The notes under the pieces: model-generated
The model's database searches: none
Told to the model about the DNA's origin: nothing
Seen by the model: only the letters and a program-made list of their open reading frames with translations
Shown here: positions 52,128 through 60,993 of the stretch, one piece after another
Numbering within the stretch: the stretch's first letter is position 1
Layout: each line of letters starts with the position of its first letter
Made by a program: the position numbers and the translations under genes
Origin: Bacteroidales bacterium UBA2287
Lineage (GTDB): Bacteria > Bacteroidota > Bacteroidia > Bacteroidales > Tenuifilaceae
DNA: 64,000 nt
NCBI GenBank assembly: GCA_002345675.1
Contig: DDWL01000016.1
Coordinates: 1 to 64,000 of the forward strand
Direction of reading: 5' to 3'

Positions 52128-53657
52128 TTACTCCCACTCAATTGTTGCAGGTGGCTTTGAGCTAACGTCGTAAACAACCCGATTGATTCCCTTAACCCTA
52201 TTAATAATTTCGTTCGAAATTTTTGCCAGAAATTCGTATGGTAATGGGTACCAGTCGGCGGTCATGCCATCGGTTGATGTTACTGCTCTAAGCGCAACTA
52301 CGAACTCGTAGGTTCGTTCGTCGCCCATAACGCCAACGCTTTGAACAGGAAGAAGCATTGCTCCAGCCTGCCATATTTTATCGTATAAATCGTACTGTCG
52401 AAGTCCATTTATGTAAATGCTATCGGCTTCTTGTAATAGTTTAACCTTTTCTTCGGTAACCTCGCCTAAAACCCTAATGCCCAAACCAGGACCAGGAAAA
52501 GGATGGCGACCAAGAATAAACGAAGGTAAACCTAACTCACGGCCAACTCGTCGAACCTCGTCCTTAAAGAGTAACCTTAAAGGCTCAACAATTTTAAGGT
52601 TCATTTTTTCGGGAAGCCCACCAACGTTATGATGCGACTTTATAGTTGCCGAAGGGCCATTAACCGAAACCGATTCGATAACATCGGGGTAAATGGTGCC
52701 TTGTGCCAGCCATTTAACTTCAGTAAGTTTTGTTGCTTCGGCATCGAATACTTCGATGAAATTTTTACCAATCGACTTGCGTTTTAGCTCGGGGTCGGAA
52801 ATTCCTTGTAAATCGGCATAAAACTTTTTACCAGCATCGACTCCAATAACGTTTAATCCAAGGTTTTTGTATGAATCGAGAACCTGAGCAAATTCATCCT
52901 TGCGAAGCAAGCCATTGTCGACAAATATGCACACAAGGTTTACTCCTATTGCTTTATGAAGAAGCAATGCGGCAACCGAACTATCAACACCTCCCGATAA
53001 GCCAAGTAAAACTTTATCGTTCCCAAGTATCTGCTTAAGATTTGTTACTGTTTCATCAACAAAAGAGGCGGGAGTCCAATCCTGTGTGCATCCGCAAATA
53101 TCGACTACAAAGTTTCGAAGCAAATCGAGACCTTCTGTGGTATGGTAAACCTCGGGGTGAAACTGGATTCCGTATGTTGGTTCGTTTTCGGCTTCGAAAG
53201 CTCCCACGGGAACATCGTCGGTGCCTGCAATTATTTTAAATCCTTTAGGAACAGCAGCAATAGTATCGCCATGCGACATCCAAACCTGTGTACGACTTGT
53301 TACTCCCTTAAAAAGTTTCGATGACTTATCGTTAATGTTTAGCATTGCTCGCCCATACTCCCTAATTTGCGAACGGGTAACACTACCACCTTGCGTGTGC
53401 GAAAGTAGTTGCGCTCCATAGCAAACACCAAGGAATGGTATTTTACCCCGGAAAACAGAAATATCGGGTTTTGGCGACTCAGGATCGTGAACCGAAAAGG
53501 GGCTACCTGAAAAAATTACACCTTTTACAGTTTCGTCTACCTTTGGGTAATTATTGAATGGGTGAATTTCGCAGTAAACATTTAGTTCTCGTACTCTGCG
53601 GGCAATAAGTTGTGTATACTGCGAACCAAAATCGAGGATTAAAATCTTATTGTGCAT
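52128..53657 (-). CDS. guaA: GMP synthase (glutamine-hydrolysing)
   Basis: The 509-residue enzyme amidates XMP to GMP, the last step of guanine nucleotide synthesis. The class I glutamine amidotransferase domain shows FLGVCYGAQLL (Cys nucleophile) and QFHPEVYHT (His and Glu). The ATP pyrophosphatase domain has LSGGVDSSVAALL. The C-terminal dimerisation domain contains FPGPGLGIRVLGE and ends with the conserved TIEWE. Length and motifs are complete. A TACCTTTG -7 element lies 20 bp upstream. Confidence 0.97.
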   Translation of the reverse strand: MHNKILILDFGSQYTQLIARRVRELNVYCEIHPFNNYPKVDETVKGVIFSGSPFSVHDPESPKPDISVFRGKIPFLGVCYGAQLLSHTQGGSVTRSQIREYGRAMLNINDKSSKLFKGVTSRTQVWMSHGDTIAAVPKGFKIIAGTDDVPVGAFEAENEPTYGIQFHPEVYHTTEGLDLLRNFVVDICGCTQDWTPASFVDETVTNLKQILGNDKVLLGLSGGVDSSVAALLLHKAIGVNLVCIFVDNGLLRKDEFAQVLDSYKNLGLNVIGVDAGKKFYADLQGISDPELKRKSIGKNFIEVFDAEATKLTEVKWLAQGTIYPDVIESVSVNGPSATIKSHHNVGGLPEKMNLKIVEPLRLLFKDEVRRVGRELGLPSFILGRHPFPGPGLGIRVLGEVTEEKVKLLQEADSIYINGLRQYDLYDKIWQAGAMLLPVQSVGVMGDERTYEFVVALRAVTSTDGMTADWYPLPYEFLAKISNEIINRVKGINRVVYDVSSKPPATIEWE

Positions 53658-53676
53658 CGATTGAATTTTTCAGGGG

Positions 53677-53684
53677 CAAAGGTA
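53677..53684 (-). promoter_or_regulatory. -7 promoter element of guaA
   Basis: TACCTTTG on the minus strand is an exact match to TAnnTTTG and lies 20 bp before the ATG. No clear TTTG is at the -33 distance. No purine riboswitch-like fold was recognised in the leader. Confidence 0.45.
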
Positions 53685-53893
53685 GTATTTTTTATTACAT
53701 ATTTTAAGGGTTAATAATTATCGTTCAAGTCCTAGTTGACATTGTATTAGCAAAGTGTAGAATAAAATTGGGATAATTATCTAATAGTCTGATTTTAAGA
53801 AGAGTAAAAAATGCAAATTACTGCGATAATTGCTGTTAAACACCGAACGAATAACACATAAGCCTTATAATTTAACACTACGGTTTAACAACA

Positions 53894-53928
53894 AAAGCAA
53901 AGAGCCGCTACTTGAGCGGCTCTGCTTT
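53894..53928 (-). terminator. Terminator of the M6 protease gene, displaced by an insertion
   Basis: AAAGCAAAGAGCCGCT-acttg-AGCGGCTCTGCTTT is identical to the terminator at 57016-57050. Here a 242-bp element (53951-54192) lies between it and the stop codon. Without the insertion the distance would be 19 bp, matching the 20 bp at the paralog. Confidence 0.8.
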
Positions 53929-53950
53929 AAAAAAAGTTTAAAAAGTGTTA

Positions 53951-54192
53951 GAAACTGTTTAAATTTTAATAGTAAATCTTATTATAACAATTGCCACGGG
54001 CTTTACTTAGACAGGCTCAGCAACCAGCCCGTGGATTTAAAATAGGAAAAGGACATGGCTTTAGCCAAACTTTTCAACCATTTTTGGACTAAAGCCCAAT
54101 ATTTATTGGGAACAATATCCCACGGGCTACCCCGATAACTATCGGGGCGTGGCAATTGAAAACCAAATGTTAATTAAAACTTAAACAGTTTC
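53951..54192. mobile_element. MITE with TTA target duplication at the stop codon of the M6 protease gene
   Basis: The terminal repeats GAAACTGTTTAA (53951-53962) and TTAAACAGTTTC (54181-54192) are perfect. A second inverted pair, CAATTGCCACG (53988-53998) and CGTGGCAATTG (54148-54158), lies inside them. TTA flanks both ends (53948-53950 and 54193-54195), consistent with a 3-bp target duplication; the right TTA is the complement of the TAA stop. The interior holds hairpins (CCACGGGC, GGACTAAAGCCC, CCCCGATAACTATCGGGG) and no gene. The remainder of the 53685-53893 gap shows nothing recognisable. Confidence 0.75.
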
Positions 54193-56877
54193 TTAATCTT
54201 TAATAAGCTTTTTCACAACTTTTTCGCCATTTTGGCTTTGGAAGATAACAAAGTAAGTACCCTTAGCAATATTACTTGTTGAAATAAAAGTGCTGGCCTC
54301 ACCATTCAATGCAAACTCAGCAACCTTTTGTCCAAGTAAATTGGTAAACGAAACAATCTTAACGTTTGCAACATTTGTTAGGGTAATCTTTTCGTTGAAA
54401 GGATTTGGATAAACACTTAAATTCGAAAGAGCATTAGGAGTAACATTAACTACCCCTGGTGTTCCAGTTATAAGAACGTCTTCAATAGCCCAGTACCAAC
54501 CGCCCTTACCTGTATAATTCCATTTGAATAGAACATTATCTTCTCCTGCAATCGAACTTAATGATTGATTAAAGAAACCTGGATTTGCTGATGAGATGGT
54601 CCATTGCTGAATTAGTTCCCATGTTAAACCGCCATTGATACTATATGAAAATGAAACACTTGAGCCAGGATACTGCTTAAAGATATGTTTAAATGATAAA
54701 TTAATTGAAGAGAACCCAGAAAAATTGAACGTAGGAGTAATTAAGTCAGAATTCTGCGAGTTAGCTATTCCATATTCATGGCTATTCAAATAAGCATAAT
54801 TTCCAGTAATACCCGCAAGACTTGCTGTAGAAATAGTTCCAAATTTCCATACTTGTCCATTTCCAATATTGTCTACAACACTCCAGCAACCTGGAGTTGA
54901 TGTCGAAGAAAAACCTTCGGCGAAAGGGAGAGAAAGAAATGGGGTACATACTGTCCAAGCATTAGTTTCGAGACCAGCCGACCAAGTTGGGGATGCATTC
55001 ATTTTAGTCCATATCTTATAGTAATACTGAGTTGCAGTACTCAATCCTTCATGTGAAAAAGAAGTAGAAGAACCAGCATAAATTATTGTTCCTCCACTCG
55101 ACAAAACATTACCTGTAGAGTAATTTGTTCCATTTGCAGGTACTCCAAATGCTGGGGAAGTTGAAAATGCTATTAGTACATCTAATCCATTATATTTTTG
55201 CCAACTTAAATCAATTTGTGTATTACTCGTTGCCTGTGCAACAAAATTTGAGGGGTTCTCTAAAATGCCTTCCATAAAATCGAAGTTAACCGTTTTATCG
55301 GTAGCGTTTCGAGTAATATTTGTAATAGGTTTACTTGTATATAATTTCGCCCATGATTTTGAACTGGGAGTAGAAAAATCGTTAAAAGTAGCTTTATTAC
55401 TTGTCCCTGGCCAAGAGCAACTTGCCGAATTTATTGAACCATAGGACGACGGAGTACTAGTTGGATCTGAGGGAGCGTTAGCACTAACAGGATACATTCG
55501 CTGTGGATGTGTTGAATTTATACCATTTCCAGCATTAGCAATTTCACTATGAACGTGGTAAATAATCATTCCACTACCGGGTATCGCTGCGTCGAACTTA
55601 TGCTTTTCGCGATTTTCTAAAAAGAAAAACTCGTTTGGTGTAGTTGTATTTATTCGAAAAAAACTATTGCTATTTTCTGCTGAATTATAAATAGTTACAT
55701 TAGATGGAGTAGAAAGTAATGTTGCAGATGCCCAATTATAGTAATACACTTTAGTATAACCATTGTGATGAGCAGGGGTTGCACCGCCATTATTCCACGA
55801 ACCACCTGCCATTAAATCCCAACCTCCTGTTCCTGAATACGATCCCCCAGTTTCATAGTCGGTATCATAATAGTCGGGAGCACCAAGTACATGACCAAAT
55901 TCATGGCAAATAACTCCTATACGGGTAATATTTGAACCTGAATTTCCACGTAACTCGGGAGAGCAAGAATACCTACTTATAATTTTTCCATCTAAGGTTA
56001 CCGATGGCGATAAATTCCAGGCATGAGACCAAATTGCATCAGTTCCGCCTCCCGCTTCTTCTCCGTATCCAGCAAAAATAACGTAAACCCCATCAACATA
56101 ACCATCGCTGTCGTTATCGTAATTGGCAAAGTCAATATCGGGATTTGCCAAATTTACCGCTTCGGTTACAAGGTCTCTGGGGCGCGAATCGTTCCCGCTT
56201 TCGTTATCACCACCATAGTAAGCTAAATTATTGCTCGCAGTATAAGGGCCAGCAACATCAACTGTAAGGTTAAACTGATTATATGAGTTCTCTAAATAGA
56301 AGTCTTTAACGCTTCCAGTTGCTCCGCCAGTAGTATAGCCAACCTGATTAAAAAGGTTTTCGAACTCGGCTTTCGTTTTTACAAAAGGTTTGTCGGGGTA
56401 ACCAATTAAAATGCATACTAACTTTCTATCACCTGTTGTAGGAAACCCTTTTGATTTGACCTCATTTTCTTCCATTTTCCATATTTGTTGCATAATGGAA
56501 GTCTGATAGGGGCTATAAAACAATCCTTGAGGAATCGTTTTAAGAAGAGTAATCTCTTCAGGTTTTCTGCTAATAGATTCCGACACACGAATACCCGAAA
56601 GTGTTATGCCGCCATTATTATCGGCAATAGCGTACTCGTAAAACCCATCTTTTGCGATAAGTATAGTATAGCCATCAATTGTTTGCGCCCACTTAATCTT
56701 TTCATCGCCCATAAGTTGAACTGTAATTTTTGTACCATCGGGTAATTTGTATTCAACAGGACTTGGGTACGCAGGTACCCCAAAGGCTTTTTGCTCAGTT
56801 AAAAAAGAATTAAAAAGCAAGATTGATAAAAAGTATAATAAATACTTTTTATGTAAAATTCTACTAATTAGGTACAT
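54193..56877 (-). CDS. M6 family metalloprotease with T9SS C-terminal domain
   Basis: The 894-residue secreted protease has an N-terminal signal (about 1-32). An M6 (immune inhibitor A-like) catalytic domain follows, with the zinc motif HEFGHVLGAPDYYD and a DDNDSDGYVDGV-type Ca-binding context. A fibronectin-like module lies at about 545-645, and a choice-of-anchor J/MAM-like domain with paired Trp and Gly motifs at about 650-805. The type A T9SS C-terminal domain (about 812-894) reads LSNLSVYPNPFNEKITL...GTYFVIFQSQNGEKVVKKLIKD. It is exported across the outer membrane and the tail is cut off. The stop codon coincides with the end of an inserted MITE. Confidence 0.94.
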   Translation of the reverse strand: MYLISRILHKKYLLYFLSILLFNSFLTEQKAFGVPAYPSPVEYKLPDGTKITVQLMGDEKIKWAQTIDGYTILIAKDGFYEYAIADNNGGITLSGIRVSESISRKPEEITLLKTIPQGLFYSPYQTSIMQQIWKMEENEVKSKGFPTTGDRKLVCILIGYPDKPFVKTKAEFENLFNQVGYTTGGATGSVKDFYLENSYNQFNLTVDVAGPYTASNNLAYYGGDNESGNDSRPRDLVTEAVNLANPDIDFANYDNDSDGYVDGVYVIFAGYGEEAGGGTDAIWSHAWNLSPSVTLDGKIISRYSCSPELRGNSGSNITRIGVICHEFGHVLGAPDYYDTDYETGGSYSGTGGWDLMAGGSWNNGGATPAHHNGYTKVYYYNWASATLLSTPSNVTIYNSAENSNSFFRINTTTPNEFFFLENREKHKFDAAIPGSGMIIYHVHSEIANAGNGINSTHPQRMYPVSANAPSDPTSTPSSYGSINSASCSWPGTSNKATFNDFSTPSSKSWAKLYTSKPITNITRNATDKTVNFDFMEGILENPSNFVAQATSNTQIDLSWQKYNGLDVLIAFSTSPAFGVPANGTNYSTGNVLSSGGTIIYAGSSTSFSHEGLSTATQYYYKIWTKMNASPTWSAGLETNAWTVCTPFLSLPFAEGFSSTSTPGCWSVVDNIGNGQVWKFGTISTASLAGITGNYAYLNSHEYGIANSQNSDLITPTFNFSGFSSINLSFKHIFKQYPGSSVSFSYSINGGLTWELIQQWTISSANPGFFNQSLSSIAGEDNVLFKWNYTGKGGWYWAIEDVLITGTPGVVNVTPNALSNLSVYPNPFNEKITLTNVANVKIVSFTNLLGQKVAEFALNGEASTFISTSNIAKGTYFVIFQSQNGEKVVKKLIKD

Positions 56878-57015
56878 AGTATAACAATTAGGTAATTTAT
56901 TTTTTTTTAAAAGTATCGATAATAAATAAAAGAGTTAGAATCAAAAAACAAATTTTCGTTTAACCGAATAAAAAAAATAACTCACATTTATAAAACCAAC
57001 ATTATTAACAGTTAT

Positions 57016-57050
57016 AAAGCAAAGAGCCGCTACTTGAGCGGCTCTGCTTT
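57016..57050 (-). terminator. Terminator of the trypsin-like protease gene
   Basis: AAAGCAAAGAGCCGCT-acttg-AGCGGCTCTGCTTT forms a 14-16-bp stem 20 bp after the stop. It is a 35-bp exact copy of the one at 53894-53928. Confidence 0.85.
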
Positions 57051-57070
57051 AAAGTTAAGTTAATGGTGTG

Positions 57071-60000
57071 TTAATCTTTAACAAGTTTTTTCACAACCTT
57101 TTCACCATTTTGGCTTTGGAAGGTAACAAAGTAAATACCCTTAGCAATGTTACTTGTTGAAATAGAAGTGTTGGTCTCACCATTCAATGCAAACTCAGCA
57201 ACCTTTTGTCCAAGTATATTGGTAAACGAAACAACCTTAACGTTTGCTACGTTTGTTAGGTTAACCATTTCGTTGAATGGGTTGGGGTACACGCTTAAAT
57301 TCGAAAGAGCCGAAGGATTAATGCTTGTTATATCAGTAAAACTTGCTGCAATTGTATGGTTGCTCATTACGTTTGAGAAAGTATACTCCGTTAAAGCACC
57401 AACGCTCGAACCATTAACTAAAACATCGGCAATATTGTATCCAATAGAAGGAGTAATTGTGAACGATTTGTCGTTACCTTCAACAACAACTACAGTTCCC
57501 GATGGAGTAATACTACCACCAACACCTGCAGAAGTGGTTATAGTATATGTAGTTTCAACTGTAACTGCATCTACCACAAGATTATCAACTCCAAAGTTTG
57601 CTCCGTCGTTGCCAGTGTACTGGAACATAAACCTTACATTACTTTCGCCTTGGTAAGCATTAAGCTGTAATTGAGTATTGTGCCATACATAAGTTGCTGC
57701 ATCAGAAGTAAAGTTTGGATGATCGGTTTCCATCCATACTTGAGTCCAAGCACCATTATTAATGCTAACAAGCAACTTAAGATCGCATTTTGACTGAGTA
57801 ACCGCCCACTCATAACTACCAACAAACCAGAAGTTTACAGTTGGTATCTTACCCGTAAAGTCATACTTTGGAGTAATTAGCTTTTCATCTTGGTTTTGCG
57901 CTAACCACTGAACATTTGCAAAAAATGAACCTTGCTGAGGTGTAACCGTAACTGGAGACGTTCCACCAGTTGTGAAACTTGCTATTTTCGACCAAGTATT
58001 AGTAGAAGTACTCTGAAGCGACCAGCAGGTTGGGGTAAATGCTCCCTCAAAACTTTCGGCATGAGGATAAACAGTTATTGCATCGCCGCAGAATGGAGTT
58101 ACATTAATATAGTTCGTTTTTGTATTTACAATATCGCCATTAATAGTAAGACCAACTGTTTTTAAACCTACTGTATTGTAAGTAACCGTATGAGGACCTT
58201 GACCTGCAGCAGTGGCAGGGTTAGCACCCTCGCCAAAGTTCCAGCTCCAGCTGGTAATGGCTCCACCACCCGATGCATCGGTAAAGGTAACCGACTGGCC
58301 TACCTCAATTGTAGTTGGAGTTCCTGTAAAGTTAGCGTATGTTCCTGCTGGCGTTCCAGTAACCGAAACGGCATCGATGCAAACACCATATCCCCACTGA
58401 CCTTCAGCTTCAAATGCAATGTAAAAATCGTCGCTAAGTTCAGCATTTGGAATATTAATAGTTACAAGAGTCCAAGTTGTAACGTTCGTGTTATATGTAT
58501 TTAATAACACCCATGAACCAGAACTTGATTTTTTATAATAAACTTTAAGAATATCTTGATCGGGAGACCAAAACTGATTCTGATAGTAGAACTTCAATTG
58601 AACATCCATATAGGCAATTAGACCTAATTTTGGTGTAATCAATTTTGTTTTTTTACCTCTATCACCACTAGCCGCTACCTTAAAATATGCATTTTTTGTT
58701 CCTTGGTATGCAGACGCTGGGTTACTTCCACCATTTCCTGCACCAAAAGCCCAATTAATAGCACCATTAGCATATTCTTGAGACCAGCAGTTAGGAAGAA
58801 CACCTCCTTCAAAACCTTCACTAAATGGAAGAGTAGCAGGAGCTCCACAATTGCTAACAATAAAGTTTACGGTTTGGCTATTGTTTGCAGCATTCTCATC
58901 GCCAGCAGCCGTAACTGTAGCAACAAAAACGTGGCTACCAGCAGTAATGTCAATTGAAGGGAAGTTAACTGTTGCAGTGGCATTTGAGGCAAGGTTACCA
59001 GTCCATGAAACCTCTACAGCAGTTCCCCCATTAAGAGTATAACTTACTGTTGCTGCGGTAAGATTATCGGTACCCTTATTTTTAATTACAACTGCAGGAA
59101 TAATGCTTTGAGGTGCTTGGTAAGAAGCAACAGGAGCAGTAACACTTAAAAGCTGAGCATCAACAGCTACAACTATTGCATTAGGATCGTAACCAGTAAT
59201 TGATGTAACTCCAGAACTTGAAGGATCGAGCCAATTGCTTAAACGTGTAGCATTTGTTCCTCCGCCAGTCCACGAAACACCAAGTTTTCCGTACCAGTCA
59301 GAAGTATTACTCGTACATGAAGCGTATCCACCATGAAGTTGACCAATAATTCTTCCTTCTGGATCGAATAATGGAGAACCCGAAGAACCACCTTCAGTAG
59401 TTGTTCCATCGCTCCATGAAGTAATTCTCCAATGTGATCCATTGCCAGGAACAGGATTTTGAAGATAAGTTGTTGTAGAAACGCCAAGGGTTGACCAACT
59501 AATCTTTTTCACATCACCTGCAGGGTGGTGTATACCCCAAAACTTACCTGAAATATTATCGTCCATTATTCTATTCCAACCTGAATAGTATACATTATAA
59601 TTTGATGGAGGTGTTGAATTAAGTTCAACAAGCCAAAAATCCGAAGTAGCACTTCGTGCTTTATCGGTTGCGCCCGAAATTGATTGGTAAGCTGTAGCAC
59701 CACCTGAATTATCGCATGTTGTGCGGTGCCAATTAAAGATATAAAACACAGAACCAGGTGCTGAATAGCAATGATCGGCCGATAGAAAATAAGGTTTTCC
59801 ATCGTTAGCTGTGTTGTTAATTAGTGCGCCAGAGCAAAATCCATTAGAAACACCATTAGATGAAGCCAACATTGCTACCGAACGAATTTGGTCTTCCATT
59901 CCGGCAGCTGAGGGACAAATTACGTTAACATTACACGAACCAGAACCTCCTAAACCTTTTAGGTATTGAACAAAAGTTCTGTAACCATGCGTAATTTCAT

Positions 60001-60547
60001 TTATATTAAGCAAACCAGCAAATTGCACGTCTTTAGGCTCAATATACTCAACAACAACATTATCGGAAAAAACAAAAGAGATTGCTAAAAGATTGTCATC
60101 TTGGTTGTTGAAACTGGTGAATGCACCAAGCACTTCTTTCCTATCTGCCGAATAAATGAACAATTTTGCACCCTCAGGTAGTTTATACATGTCAAACGTA
60201 ATATTTATTGACAATGCAGAGGGGCAAGTTATTCCCAGTCTCCATATTTTCGTACCATCAGCAAGAATGTCAAAAACACCTGAATTACTTGGGTTTAATG
60301 ACACTTGGTGAACTTTCCCGAAACGCCATGGAACATCTTTTTGTAAATCGCCAATTTCATCCTCTTCCAAGAATCGTTTAGTATCAATCGATGGCAATTT
60401 TTCGAAGGGCACCTCATTTAAGGTGATTTTTTCGGAAATCTCAAAACTTAAAGGCGTACCTCCTTGGCTAATTTGCGCTAAAGCAGCAGCGCTGGCCAAT
60501 GATAATGCCAATAATAATGTGAATAAAAAGCGTGAAACTCTCTTCAT
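57071..60547 (-). CDS. T9SS-exported trypsin-like serine protease (lysyl endopeptidase-like)
   Basis: The 1158-residue protein has a signal peptide ending AAALAQ and a propeptide-like region to about 205. The chymotrypsin-fold protease domain (about 206-460) shows His in LSADHCYSA, Asp in TSDFWLVEL and Ser in GGSSGSPLF, as in Lysobacter/Achromobacter lysyl endopeptidases. Next come a CARDB-like domain (about 465-565), a choice-of-anchor J domain, a PKD domain with TSWSWNFGEGANP, a second choice-of-anchor J domain, and an InlB-like repeat with TITTSAGVGGSITPSG. The type A T9SS C-terminal domain ends GEKVVKKLVKD. It probably degrades extracellular protein. Confidence 0.94.
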   Translation of the reverse strand: MKRVSRFLFTLLLALSLASAAALAQISQGGTPLSFEISEKITLNEVPFEKLPSIDTKRFLEEDEIGDLQKDVPWRFGKVHQVSLNPSNSGVFDILADGTKIWRLGITCPSALSINITFDMYKLPEGAKLFIYSADRKEVLGAFTSFNNQDDNLLAISFVFSDNVVVEYIEPKDVQFAGLLNINEITHGYRTFVQYLKGLGGSGSCNVNVICPSAAGMEDQIRSVAMLASSNGVSNGFCSGALINNTANDGKPYFLSADHCYSAPGSVFYIFNWHRTTCDNSGGATAYQSISGATDKARSATSDFWLVELNSTPPSNYNVYYSGWNRIMDDNISGKFWGIHHPAGDVKKISWSTLGVSTTTYLQNPVPGNGSHWRITSWSDGTTTEGGSSGSPLFDPEGRIIGQLHGGYASCTSNTSDWYGKLGVSWTGGGTNATRLSNWLDPSSSGVTSITGYDPNAIVVAVDAQLLSVTAPVASYQAPQSIIPAVVIKNKGTDNLTAATVSYTLNGGTAVEVSWTGNLASNATATVNFPSIDITAGSHVFVATVTAAGDENAANNSQTVNFIVSNCGAPATLPFSEGFEGGVLPNCWSQEYANGAINWAFGAGNGGSNPASAYQGTKNAYFKVAASGDRGKKTKLITPKLGLIAYMDVQLKFYYQNQFWSPDQDILKVYYKKSSSGSWVLLNTYNTNVTTWTLVTINIPNAELSDDFYIAFEAEGQWGYGVCIDAVSVTGTPAGTYANFTGTPTTIEVGQSVTFTDASGGGAITSWSWNFGEGANPATAAGQGPHTVTYNTVGLKTVGLTINGDIVNTKTNYINVTPFCGDAITVYPHAESFEGAFTPTCWSLQSTSTNTWSKIASFTTGGTSPVTVTPQQGSFFANVQWLAQNQDEKLITPKYDFTGKIPTVNFWFVGSYEWAVTQSKCDLKLLVSINNGAWTQVWMETDHPNFTSDAATYVWHNTQLQLNAYQGESNVRFMFQYTGNDGANFGVDNLVVDAVTVETTYTITTSAGVGGSITPSGTVVVVEGNDKSFTITPSIGYNIADVLVNGSSVGALTEYTFSNVMSNHTIAASFTDITSINPSALSNLSVYPNPFNEMVNLTNVANVKVVSFTNILGQKVAEFALNGETNTSISTSNIAKGIYFVTFQSQNGEKVVKKLVKD

Positions 60548-60733
60548 AATGGTTAAGGGTTAAGGTTAATAAATAGTTAAAATTTTGCGCCAAGATAGAT
60601 ATTTTTTCTTGCTAAAAAACATATCAATAAAAATAATTGTTGACGCAACCTTTTTGGGACGTCATTATAACAATCTATATTACAGGCAAATAAGCAATTT
60701 TAAACAAAAGACTTGAATACTTGAGAACTGAGG

Positions 60734-60965
60734 GATTGAAGGATTGTTTGAGTTAATTGGTTGCACTTCGACTTCGCTCAGTGTAAAATTGGTTAATTGG
60801 TTAATTGGTGGATTTTTGAGACCGAAGACAGGACACATGAGACCGAAGTCCGAAGACCGAAGACCGAAGACTGAAGACTGAAGACTGAAGACTGCGAACT
60901 GAAGACTGTGGACTGTGGACTGAGAACTGAGAACTGAAGACTGACACTTCGATAAACTCAGTGTC
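60734..60965. repeat. Octamer plus heptamer degenerate repeat and paired hairpins, locus 3
   Basis: The 446-bp gap holds 8-bp words (AATTGGTT and GGATTGAA, about 60734-60812). An array of 15 consecutive 7-bp words follows (60841-60945), including GACCGAA, GTCCGAA, GACTGAA, GACTGTG, GACTGAG and AACTGAG. Two hairpins, CACTTCGACTTCGCTCAGTG (60764-60783) and GACACTTCGA...CTCAGTGTC (60943-60965), share arms and differ in the loop. No coding gene is seen. The rest of the gap (60548-60733) is AT-rich. Confidence 0.75.
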
Positions 60966-60993
60966 CGTTGTGAGCTGCGAACTGAGAACCCTT

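Noticed and set aside
53658..53893. Purine riboswitch upstream of guaA
   Set aside because: The predicted leader is about 13 nt and no purine aptamer core was recognisable in the upstream sequence.
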